Assembly (NCBI GenBank): GCA_964546145.1
Contig: CAZJIU010000032.1
Location: 1-23,395 of the forward strand
DNA length: 23,395 nucleotides
Origin: CAZAKO01 sp964546145
GTDB lineage: Bacteria; Fidelibacterota; UBA2242
Direction of reading: 5' to 3'
Positions 13,675-20,657 of this stretch are shown piece after piece (within the stretch, counting starts at the first letter, position 1; the number at the start of each line of letters is the position of its first letter). The position numbers and the translations under genes were made by a program. A model generated the notes under the pieces. That model was given only the letters and a program-made list of their open reading frames with translations, made no database searches and was not told the DNA's origin.

Positions 13675-14924
13675 ACGAAGAAAGATTTCATAAAACTACC
13701 CTGCCCAACGGAATCAGGGTAATCTCGGAATATATTGATTCGGTATTTTCCGTTGCCTTGGGCGTGTGGGCAATTGCTGGCTCTCAGGACGAAATCCGGG
13801 AAACCAACGGTCTGGCCCACCTGCTCGAGCACATGGCATTTAAGCGAACCACCACCCGGAATGCCTTTCAAATTGCCGATGAAATTGAATCGCTGGGCGG
13901 ATCGCTAAATGCCTTCACCGGGAAAAATGTAACCTGCTATTACACTCGTTTAATGAGTCAACATTTGAACAAGGGTGTCGAGATACTCGCCGATCTTATT
14001 TTGCATTCCCAGTTTGATAAAGCTGAATTGGAGCGGGAGAAGGGGGTAATCATCGAGGAAATTCGCGAAATCGAGGATACGCCGGGTGACGTAATCATAG
14101 ATTATTTCACCGAGCAATTATTTCCCGATCACCCCATTGGCCGGCCAGTTCAGGGTACGGTACCAAATATCCAGAGTTTCAGAGTCGAGCAGTTGAGCGC
14201 TTTTATCAAACAGAATTACACCGCTGATCGGCTACTGGTAGCTGCTTCCGGCAGGGTGAAACATAACGATTTGGTCCGACTGGTAGAATCCTACTTTGGC
14301 GATTTAGCCCCGAAGACAAATCAGCGAGAATTGCCACCGCTTAATGCAATCAAAGAAAAAACGAAAATTATTAAAAAACCAATCAGTCAATCGCATATTG
14401 TTATCGGTCGCAGAGTATTTCCGCAATCAGATGAGCGCCGCTATCCGCTGGCACTGCTGAATATTATTTTAAGCGGGGGCATGTCCTCTTGTCTTTTTCA
14501 TAATATCCGCGAGCGTTATGGATTTGTGTATGCCATCTATTCTTTTTCGGACCTGTTTCTGAATGATGGACTTTTCGGAATATATGCGGGGGTTGAGAAC
14601 AATCAACTTGGTCCAATCCGCAACATGATTTATGAAGAAATTTATAAATTAGTCCGGAAGCCGATTAGTGATGCTACCCTTAAAAAAGTCAAACAGCAAT
14701 TTGAAGGGGGGCTAGTTATCTCGCTGGAGGGTATGTCGGCCCGAATGAATCGTCTGGCGAGAATGGAGATCTACGAAAACCGGATCTTGACTATCAAAGA
14801 ATTTCTCAATATCATTGAGCGCATCACGATTAGCGATATTACCGAACTGGTTGAATATTTAATTGAAAATGATCAATTCATCGAAACACTGATCGTACCG
14901 GAGAATCAAACATCACAATCTTAG
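13671..14924 (+). CDS. M16-family (insulinase-type) zinc metallopeptidase
   Basis: The 417-residue protein has the inverted zinc motif HLLEH at residues 50-54 (within GLAHLLEHMAFKRT) and the downstream glutamates in VIIEEI (Glu129/130) expected as the third zinc ligand. A second M16 domain (about 200-410) includes the Arg-Tyr region REYGFVYAIYSF-like segment (here RERYGFVYAIYSF) that closes over the substrate. There is no signal peptide, so it is cytoplasmic. M16 genes directly after pnp are common in several phyla (processing-protease-like, sometimes called MlpA/YmxG). The substrate is unknown, and peptides are likely. It overlaps pnp by four bases. Confidence 0.93.
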   Translation: MNEERFHKTTLPNGIRVISEYIDSVFSVALGVWAIAGSQDEIRETNGLAHLLEHMAFKRTTTRNAFQIADEIESLGGSLNAFTGKNVTCYYTRLMSQHLNKGVEILADLILHSQFDKAELEREKGVIIEEIREIEDTPGDVIIDYFTEQLFPDHPIGRPVQGTVPNIQSFRVEQLSAFIKQNYTADRLLVAASGRVKHNDLVRLVESYFGDLAPKTNQRELPPLNAIKEKTKIIKKPISQSHIVIGRRVFPQSDERRYPLALLNIILSGGMSSCLFHNIRERYGFVYAIYSFSDLFLNDGLFGIYAGVENNQLGPIRNMIYEEIYKLVRKPISDATLKKVKQQFEGGLVISLEGMSARMNRLARMEIYENRILTIKEFLNIIERITISDITELVEYLIENDQFIETLIVPENQTSQS

Positions 14925-14933
14925 GAGCCAATC

Positions 14934-16190
14934 TTGTTTAAGCCAATTATTCCCGCAGAACGTACCCGGCATGTCACCTATGCCATTCGCGATATTGTTC
15001 TGCAGGCGCAGCGGATGGAAGCTGCTGGTAAAAAAATCCTTTATCTCAACATTGGTGATCCGCCGGTTTATGATTTTGAAACCCCGATTGAGTTGCGACA
15101 GGTAGTCGTTGATCGCATCCTACAGGCTAATGCCGGTGTCAGGGATAATATTTCAACTTATTCCGATTCTTTGGGAATTCGCGAAGCACGTGAGGCGGTT
15201 GCCTGCTATGCCGTCGAACACAAAGGGATAAAAAATATTACGCCGGATAAGGTATTCATTTCCGGTGGGGCATCCGAGGCGATTACCCTGGCAATCGCGG
15301 CGCTGGTCAATCCCGGCGATAATATCATGACACCCGCACCGGGTTATCCGCTGTATAACGGACAGATTCCGGTTTATCATGGTGAATTAAATCCCTATTT
15401 CCTTAATGAAGCTAACAGCTGGCAAATTGATTTTGATGAATTGGAACTGCGAGTTAATAAGCGCACGAAGGCAATCGTGATTATCAATCCAAATAATCCG
15501 ACTGGCGCTATCTATAACCGGGAAAGCCTGATCAATGTTCTGAAGTTTGCTGAAAAGTACAACCTTATTGTTTTTGCCGATGAGATTTATGATAAATTAC
15601 TACTCGATGGAGATCGCCACATTTCGATAGCTTCGCTATCCGAAACAGTTCCGGTGATAACCTTTGGCGGCATGAGTAAAAATTATATCATGCCCGGGTG
15701 GCGCGTCGGGTGGGCAATTCTCCACGATCCGACAAATGTGATGAAGGCTTATCATGAGGCAATCGAAAAATTGCTGCGAGCCAGGTTATGCGCGCCCCAT
15801 CCCCAGCAGGTGATGATTGCGCCAGCTTTAAACGGTCAAGACCAGCACCTGCCCGAAGTTCTAACTAAACTCCGAGTAAGACGTGATATCACTTTTAACA
15901 GGCTGAATGCAATTCCCGGGATTTCCTGTGTTAAACCAATTGGCGCCTTTTACGCCTTTCCCAAAGTCCAGTTGCCAGTTGGGATTACCGATGAGCAATA
16001 TGTGCTTGAATTACTCGAAAAAACCGGGGTGCTGGTGGTATACGGGAGTGGCTTTGGACAGAAACCGGGAACCAACCATTTCCGGATTGTTTTTTTACCG
16101 GATGAAGCACTACTCAGCCAAGCATATCAGTTAATTGCCGAATTTACCGCCGAGTTCTATTCCAAGCATCATTTTAGCCCCTCAAGCTGA
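14934..16190 (+). CDS. PLP-dependent aminotransferase, AlaA-like (class I/II)
   Basis: The 418-residue protein is a fold-type I aminotransferase. The PLP lysine is Lys249 in GGMSKNYIMPGWRVGW. Other active-site residues are the Asn in INPNNPTG (Asn188), Asp216 and Tyr219 in FADEIYD, and the C-terminal Arg in FRIVFLP. The start (RTRHVTYAIRD, LNIGDPPVYDFETP), the PGYPLY motif and RLCA look like E. coli AlaA, the glutamate-pyruvate aminotransferase, more than AspC. Substrate is inferred from this memory-based likeness. The start is TTG 14934. Its SD (TAGGAG) overlaps the stop of the M16 gene, so expression is probably coupled. Confidence 0.9.
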   Translation: MFKPIIPAERTRHVTYAIRDIVLQAQRMEAAGKKILYLNIGDPPVYDFETPIELRQVVVDRILQANAGVRDNISTYSDSLGIREAREAVACYAVEHKGIKNITPDKVFISGGASEAITLAIAALVNPGDNIMTPAPGYPLYNGQIPVYHGELNPYFLNEANSWQIDFDELELRVNKRTKAIVIINPNNPTGAIYNRESLINVLKFAEKYNLIVFADEIYDKLLLDGDRHISIASLSETVPVITFGGMSKNYIMPGWRVGWAILHDPTNVMKAYHEAIEKLLRARLCAPHPQQVMIAPALNGQDQHLPEVLTKLRVRRDITFNRLNAIPGISCVKPIGAFYAFPKVQLPVGITDEQYVLELLEKTGVLVVYGSGFGQKPGTNHFRIVFLPDEALLSQAYQLIAEFTAEFYSKHHFSPSS

Positions 16191-16204
16191 CCGGGAGTCT
16201 GATC

Positions 16205-16990
16205 ATTACTAATAAGTCCACAAATTTAAATCGGGTACTGGTCTATCATAAAATTGATCCTAAACCTGAAGTGGGATTAACCTGCCTTCACCCGCGGCAG
16301 TTTAGCAAGCAAATTAAATTCTTGGCGGAAGAAGGTTTTCGATTTGTCACAATGTCGGAGCTGATTAAATCGGAGAATCGTGAATCGAACATAATTGCCA
16401 TTACCTTCGACGATGGCTACCAGGATGTGTATGAATATGCTTTTCCGATTCTGCAAGAATACCAAGCCCCGGCGACAGTTTTCATTATTTCGAATTATAT
16501 CGGAAAATACAACACCTGGGACGTCAATCTCGGGTGGATTTATTATCAACATCTCGATGAATCGAGTATCAGAGACCTGATTTCAACGGGCTGGGAGATT
16601 GGCTCTCATGGCAAGACTCATCGTGCATTACAGGGGATGACCAGAACTGAAATCGAGTGTGAACTTTCTCAATCGAAGCAATTGCTGGAGGAAAAGTTCA
16701 ATCAACCAGTCAATTTTTTCGCGATGCCTTTTGGTAATGTTAATGAGCTGATTCGGGAATTGGCAGTCAATGCAGGTTATCGAGGCATTTGCGGGTTCTA
16801 TCCGTTCAGGTATTATCGTCATCATTTCCTACCTGATATTATTCCCCGACTGGCAGTGTACCGGACCGACTCGCTAAGGGCAATTTCCAATAAATTGAGC
16901 GGCGGTCGGGGGCTTTTATTCGAAGTGACCAAACAGAACCTGATCAATTTCTGTTCGAATGCTACGATTATGGCAAATTCTTTAAGATGA
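16205..16990 (+). CDS. Polysaccharide deacetylase (NodB homology domain), non-canonical start
   Basis: NodB-type enzymes remove N- or O-acetyl groups from polysaccharides using a metal held by one Asp and two His. Visible motifs are AITFDDGYQDVY (catalytic Asp and metal Asp), GSHGKTHRAL (metal His pair), and FAMPFGNVNELI (RxPYG-equivalent). The first in-frame GTG at 16271 would cut off the first conserved strand. Upstream codons in the same frame encode NRVLVYHKIDPKPE, the typical opening of the family. No ATG, GTG or TTG exists in that extension. ATT at 16205, seven bases after GGGAG (16193-16197), is the best start, with CTG 16199 as the alternative. No signal peptide is seen. It is the last gene of the long operon. 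Confidence 0.8.
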   Translation: MTNKSTNLNRVLVYHKIDPKPEVGLTCLHPRQFSKQIKFLAEEGFRFVTMSELIKSENRESNIIAITFDDGYQDVYEYAFPILQEYQAPATVFIISNYIGKYNTWDVNLGWIYYQHLDESSIRDLISTGWEIGSHGKTHRALQGMTRTEIECELSQSKQLLEEKFNQPVNFFAMPFGNVNELIRELAVNAGYRGICGFYPFRYYRHHFLPDIIPRLAVYRTDSLRAISNKLSGGRGLLFEVTKQNLINFCSNATIMANSLR

Positions 16991-17003
16991 CTCGAAAAAT
17001 ATC

Positions 17004-17032
17004 TTGACATCAAAATTTCCTCTGGTTATACT
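17004..17032 (+). promoter_or_regulatory. Near-consensus promoter of the MerR-type gene
   Basis: TTGACA (17004-17009), 17-base spacer ending in TGGT, TATACT (17027-17032). The predicted start is near 17039. Spacing is the standard 17, not the 19-20 typical of MerR-activated promoters. Confidence 0.8.
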
Positions 17033-17074
17033 ATTAAAGTAATGGTTTAAGTAATTCTCGGAAGCAGATGTAAA

Positions 17075-17467
17075 GTGGGAAAGTCTATCAAAAAGTTGTA
17101 TCATTCTATCGGTGAAGTCAGTGAAATGACCGGATTAAAACAGTATGTTCTGCGTTACTGGGAGTCGGAATTTCCGACACTTGCTCCGCCGAAAAACCGG
17201 GCTGGCAACCGGGTTTACCGCGAAAAGGATATCGTTCTGATTAAATATATCAAGCATCTTCTATACGATAAAAAATTTACCATTGAAGGCGCCAAGCAAA
17301 AATTAAAATCGGTCAAACCCGAAGATTTGCAGCGCTGGATGGAAACCGGAAATTATGACGAGCTGGATCGGGAAAAGCATTCTGATGATAACTTGGTAGA
17401 AATTATTCATCAGATCAAAACCGGTTTGCAGGAGTTACTGGCGATCTTGAATGATTGGGAGAGCTAA
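17075..17467 (+). CDS. MerR-family transcriptional regulator (130 aa)
   Basis: The N-terminal winged helix-turn-helix is clear: HSIGEVSEMTGLKQYVLRYWESEFPTLAPPKNRAGNRVYREKDI (about residues 9-52), matching the MerR pattern of IGExxxxxGxxxxxLRYWExxFP. A linker helix (VLIKYIKHLLYDKKFTIEGAKQKL) follows, and a short acidic C-terminus ends the protein. There are no Cys residues for metal or redox sensing, so the signal is unknown. The start is GTG 17075, and the SD is modest. Its strong promoter and the tRNA-Pro gene 58 bases downstream suggest a two-gene transcript. Homologues of this subtype are often found next to tRNA or core translation genes (from memory). Confidence 0.88.
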   Translation: MGKSIKKLYHSIGEVSEMTGLKQYVLRYWESEFPTLAPPKNRAGNRVYREKDIVLIKYIKHLLYDKKFTIEGAKQKLKSVKPEDLQRWMETGNYDELDREKHSDDNLVEIIHQIKTGLQELLAILNDWES

Positions 17468-17525
17468 CCACCTTTTTATAGATTTCACTGGGCAAGTCCC
17501 TTAAATTATAACGATTTTTTACAAG

Positions 17526-17600
17526 CGGAGCGTGGCGCAGTCCGGCTAGCGCACCTGAATGGGGTTCAGGGGGTCGGTGGTTCAAATCCACTCGCTCCGA
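17526..17600 (+). tRNA. tRNA-Pro, anticodon GGG
   Basis: Acceptor CGGAGCG/CGCTCCG with discriminator A. D stem GCGC/GCGC with a ten-base loop. Anticodon stem CCTGA/TCAGG with loop ATGGGGT (anticodon GGG, reads CCC and CCU). T arm GGTGG-TTCAAAT-CCACT. CCA is not encoded as such. A C-G start pair is typical of bacterial tRNA-Pro. Confidence 0.95.
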
Positions 17601-17695
17601 CAAGAGAAATTGGCGAAGGTATAGAAAACCAGATTTTTAAATATTCACCAAATCGAATTAATCGAAAAGTGGTAGGTATTTACTTTATGCGTTTG

Positions 17696-18499
17696 TTAGG
17701 TGGTTTTATTATTTATCTCTTTACCACAATGTGGACATCTAATTTTTGTCTGAGTGTCGTTTTTAATATATTCTGCAAAACCAGATGCTAAAATACCGGC
17801 TGGTAATGCAAACAAACCTATTCCAAGTAAAGCTATCAATGCACCTAGTATCTTTCCTATCGGCGTAATGGGATATACATCACCATATCCCACTGTGGTT
17901 AGTGTAGCTACTCCCCACCACATGGCAGAAGGAATACTGGAAAACGAATCAGGCTGCCTTGTGTTTTCAATATAATACATAAGACTTGATGCGATAATAA
18001 GCAAAATAAGTACTGAAAATATTGTTATCAGAAGTTCCTCTTTTTTATTCTTTATCACAACATATAATGTCTGTAAAGCTTTCGAATATCTTCCCATTTT
18101 AAACAATCGGAATAGCCTAAATAATCTTACTGCTCTAAGAAATCGAAGATCAAATGGAATAATCATAGGTATATAAAAAGGCAATATGGCTAATAAATCA
18201 ATTAATGTCATTGGAGTAAGTAAATATTTTAACCTTCCGATTATTGGCATTTTAAAACGATCATTTAGTGTGCATGACCAAACCCGAAGTAAATATTCTA
18301 TACTAAATATGATTATAGAAAATATTTCAAAATAATTGAAGAATTGAGAAAACGATTCTGAAATAGATGGAACTGTATCTAAGATGACGGCAAGAACGTT
18401 AAGAGAAATCAAGGACATAATGAATATATCAAAAATTTTACTTGGTACATCACCAGGTAAAGCTTTTTCTAATATTTCATAAATCCTCTTCTTAATCAT
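17696..18499 (-). CDS. Voltage-gated-type potassium channel (6 TM, Kv-like)
   Basis: The 267-residue membrane protein has the six-segment plan: S1 about 23-42, S2 54-76, S3 95-113, the voltage sensor S4 at 119-134 with an Arg or Lys at every third position (R-F-L-R-A-V-R-L-F-R...), S5 156-176, a pore helix, and S6 215-243. The K+ selectivity filter TVGYGD is at 202-207. It should form a tetrameric K+ channel in the inner membrane. The C-terminus ends in CPHCGKE (Cys255, Cys258), half of a zinc-ribbon-like motif that may bind metal between subunits. The gene is AT-rich, on the opposite strand to its neighbours, and close to tRNA-Pro, so it may be acquired. No clear SD precedes ATG 18499. Confidence 0.93.
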   Translation of the reverse strand: MIKKRIYEILEKALPGDVPSKIFDIFIMSLISLNVLAVILDTVPSISESFSQFFNYFEIFSIIIFSIEYLLRVWSCTLNDRFKMPIIGRLKYLLTPMTLIDLLAILPFYIPMIIPFDLRFLRAVRLFRLFRLFKMGRYSKALQTLYVVIKNKKEELLITIFSVLILLIIASSLMYYIENTRQPDSFSSIPSAMWWGVATLTTVGYGDVYPITPIGKILGALIALLGIGLFALPAGILASGFAEYIKNDTQTKIRCPHCGKEINNKTT

Positions 18500-18640
18500 T
18501 ACTGTACATTAGATAACTTTATACAACTATATCTAAACACTTTTTCGATATTCTTAATATCAGCCACTTTATTATTTTTTCTCCTCAATTCCCTAAATGG
18601 TTCTCAAAATGACATTGAACTCATGGATATAAATAATCAT

Positions 18641-19036
18641 TTATTTGTTGTCTATTCTTGTATCCGGGCTTCCTTTCAAATACTCCATTGCCTGCTCTCG
18701 ATTGCGAAAAAGTCTTAAGATGTGACCGGTATTAATGAAAACGGTTTCTAGGAAATCGCGCGAATGATCATCGGAAGAAACTAATAATGCCGTGCGGGCT
18801 TTATATTGAAAATCGGATAGTTTATTCAAATCATCATAGGCTAATTTGTAAATTCCGGTAATAGTGGAGACTAACTCACATTCAGTGCAATCCACCAAGA
18901 GTTTTTTAATCCCCATTTTTACCATGTAATCGTGAATTTCGTTGGCATAATCAAATGCAGTACAAGTATCCGATGGACTGGATATTTTGACCACCAGAAT
19001 AGTATCATTTTCCGCAAGAGAAATGGAGTATGGCAT
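18641..19036 (-). CDS. SpoIIAA/STAS-like domain protein (131 aa)
   Basis: The protein alternates strands and amphipathic helices in the order of SpoIIAA-like/STAS folds: MPYSISLAENDTILVVKISSP (first strands), helix AFDYANEIHDYMVKMG, strand KKLLVDCTECEL, a long helix, strand KARTALLVSS, helix RDFLETVFINTG, and HILRLFRNREQAMEYLKG. The end FRNREQAMEYL is typical of proteins annotated as SpoIIAA-like or DUF3478-type. It is soluble and no phosphorylatable Ser motif of classical anti-sigma antagonists can be assigned. The role is unknown, perhaps stress or partner binding. The SD on the minus strand is AAGG, about 12 bases from the ATG. It is separated from the K+ channel gene by 141 bases on the same strand. 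Confidence 0.65.
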   Translation of the reverse strand: MPYSISLAENDTILVVKISSPSDTCTAFDYANEIHDYMVKMGIKKLLVDCTECELVSTITGIYKLAYDDLNKLSDFQYKARTALLVSSDDHSRDFLETVFINTGHILRLFRNREQAMEYLKGSPDTRIDNK

Positions 19037-19352
19037 TCGTTACTTTACCTTTCCGAATAGGCTGGATTCAGCATTCCCGGAGATTTTTGTTTTTTACTTT
19101 TTAGGTACTCTTCTATAATCCCTTCCTTATGCTAAACAGCTTAAATATTTTTTACACCTCGGTTCATACTACTTTTCACCTGAATTCCATTTCATCCCGG
19201 AATTTTTATAGACTATTTCTAATAATGTATAAGTTGCTTGAAATAGCCCACATTCATTTATGCTTGTTTAATTTCTAATAATTTCTTTAAAAGGTCAATA
19301 CTCCTTTTATAAGATTTTATATTTGCTTAAAAGATGATAAATTTTCGTGTGT

Positions 19353-19366
19353 TTGATTGAAATCAA
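19353..19366. promoter_or_regulatory. Inverted repeat TTGATT-GA-AATCAA
   Basis: Two 6-bp arms with a 2-bp centre. This is a possible regulator site, with no independent support. Confidence 0.25.
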
Positions 19367-19540
19367 GATACTCAAAAATCCTTCTATTGATCTTAGTGGA
19401 ATTCAGTCAGTTAGTGGTTCCTCCGAGAGGAGTTCCATTGGAAAAATCCACGAGCTTCGACTAGATTATATTGGATTAAAAAAGAAATAATAATCTCCCT
19501 TTTCAGGATCAAAAGAAAAGAATGATTACGACTTCAATCA

Positions 19541-19550
19541 ACGTTAACGT
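19541..19550. promoter_or_regulatory. Perfect 10-bp palindrome upstream of the glycosidase-like pair
   Basis: ACGTTAACGT lies 43 bases before the start codon at 19594. It is nested beside a wider ATCAAC (19537-19542) / GTTGAT (19559-19564) inverted repeat. Its location fits an operator for the downstream sugar-type genes. Confidence 0.35.
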
Positions 19551-19593
19551 ACCTTTAGGTTGATAGTTTTTAAGTGTCGAAAGATCGGTTGGT

Positions 19594-20541
19594 ATGGCTT
19601 ATTATTTAGTATATTCGCCAATGCCCTATTCCCGAAGAGAGTTATCCCGGGAATTCAACTCACTCAAAGAAAGTGGTTGTGGTGGTATTTTTATTTCGAT
19701 AAAAGCGGAGTCATTTAGAAATCGGGAAATTCAGAAACGGACAAATGGCATTTTGAAAAATCTGATAGGACAGGCTAAAGTGGTTGGTCTTAAGACCGGT
19801 GCGATAATCGAATGTTTTCATGAGTCGGGATATTATTTAAGTGAAAATTACACACCTCCGGTCAATTACCTGGGAGCTCCCTATGTTCCTTCGGCGGGAT
19901 ATTATCCCATCTGTCCCAATAATCCCCAGGCGATGCAATTATGCTACTCCAGCATCGAACGGGTAATTCACAAATTCGATCTGGATTACCTTTATCTTCA
20001 GCATTTTCGGTTTCCATTTTTCTGGGAAAAAGAAGAGCTGGACATCCAGCATCGGATTCCGCCATTCTGCTACTGTCCGTTTTGTGTCACCGAGTTTAGC
20101 TCAGTAATGGGTGAGATTGTATCATCCGGTGAACAAATGCTGACGATGATGCCGGAATGGTTAGAATGGCGTTCCGAGGTGATTCAGTCGCTGCTATCGG
20201 GGATAATTGCAAGGATTCCCAATCGGGTTCAGATTATTGTCGCACACCCACCGCTGTCGTTAATAGATTTGCCTTTTACAACCGGGCAATTGCCCCAGAG
20301 GTTCATTGAAGATGGCTGCTATTTATCGCCCCAATTGCACCATAAAATTAAACAAAAAGACCTAATATGGGCTGAAGATTTACTCGATCAATACCAGCTG
20401 GAATTGAGAGCCAATAAAATATTTCCCAGTTTTGAATTTGACAGTAAAATTGAATTTGATTATCTGACTAGTATTACCAAGAAGTTTGCCGGTATTCTGC
20501 TCAACCGCAGAGCCACTAAAAAAGATAATCTTTTTAGTTGA
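19594..20541 (+). CDS. TIM-barrel glycosidase-like protein (315 aa)
   Basis: I read this as a (beta/alpha)8 glycoside-hydrolase-like protein, with moderate certainty. The N-terminus SRRELSREFNSLKESGCGGIFISI and VGLKTGAIIE fit the first barrel strands. The segment DLDYLYLQHFRFP (residues 129-141) aligns with the DGIHLDYxRYP motif of GHL10-like enzymes, but the inner acidic residue is Gln136. CPNNP (107-111) and a four-residue-spaced Cys cluster FCYCPFC (158-164) follow. There is no signal peptide, so it is probably cytoplasmic. A weak SD precedes ATG 19594. It lies 116 bases before the GH38-like gene in the same direction and is likely part of one unit. The substrate is unknown. Confidence 0.55.
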   Translation: MAYYLVYSPMPYSRRELSREFNSLKESGCGGIFISIKAESFRNREIQKRTNGILKNLIGQAKVVGLKTGAIIECFHESGYYLSENYTPPVNYLGAPYVPSAGYYPICPNNPQAMQLCYSSIERVIHKFDLDYLYLQHFRFPFFWEKEELDIQHRIPPFCYCPFCVTEFSSVMGEIVSSGEQMLTMMPEWLEWRSEVIQSLLSGIIARIPNRVQIIVAHPPLSLIDLPFTTGQLPQRFIEDGCYLSPQLHHKIKQKDLIWAEDLLDQYQLELRANKIFPSFEFDSKIEFDYLTSITKKFAGILLNRRATKKDNLFS

Positions 20542-20594
20542 TTTATTCGTTTCAATTTTGTAAATATTACTCGGTGATTTAGCTTTTGTTATGG

Positions 20595-20600
20595 TATATT
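20595..20600 (+). promoter_or_regulatory. Possible extended -10 box before the GH38-like gene
   Basis: TGGTATATT (20592-20600) is an extended -10 element. No convincing -35 is 17 bases upstream, so the gene may be expressed both from here and by readthrough. Confidence 0.25.
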
Positions 20601-20657
20601 GAAGCGGGGCAATTCAATATATCGAACAAAAAGAATCAAGAAGAAGTCAGGAAATAA

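Larger units (their letters stand above)
19037..19593. other. 557-bp intergenic region between divergent genes
   Basis: No gene is supported here. It must hold promoters for the minus-strand STAS-like gene and the plus-strand 19594 gene. Two palindromes are noted separately (19353-19366, 19541-19550), along with a small TCCTC-CGA-GAGGA hairpin at 19429-19441 without a T tract. Confidence 0.5.

Noticed and set aside
17526..19593. Second island inserted at tRNA-Pro (AT-rich K+ channel and STAS-like genes)
   Set aside because: I found no second copy of the tRNA-Pro 3' end to the right and no recombinase. Low GC alone is not enough.
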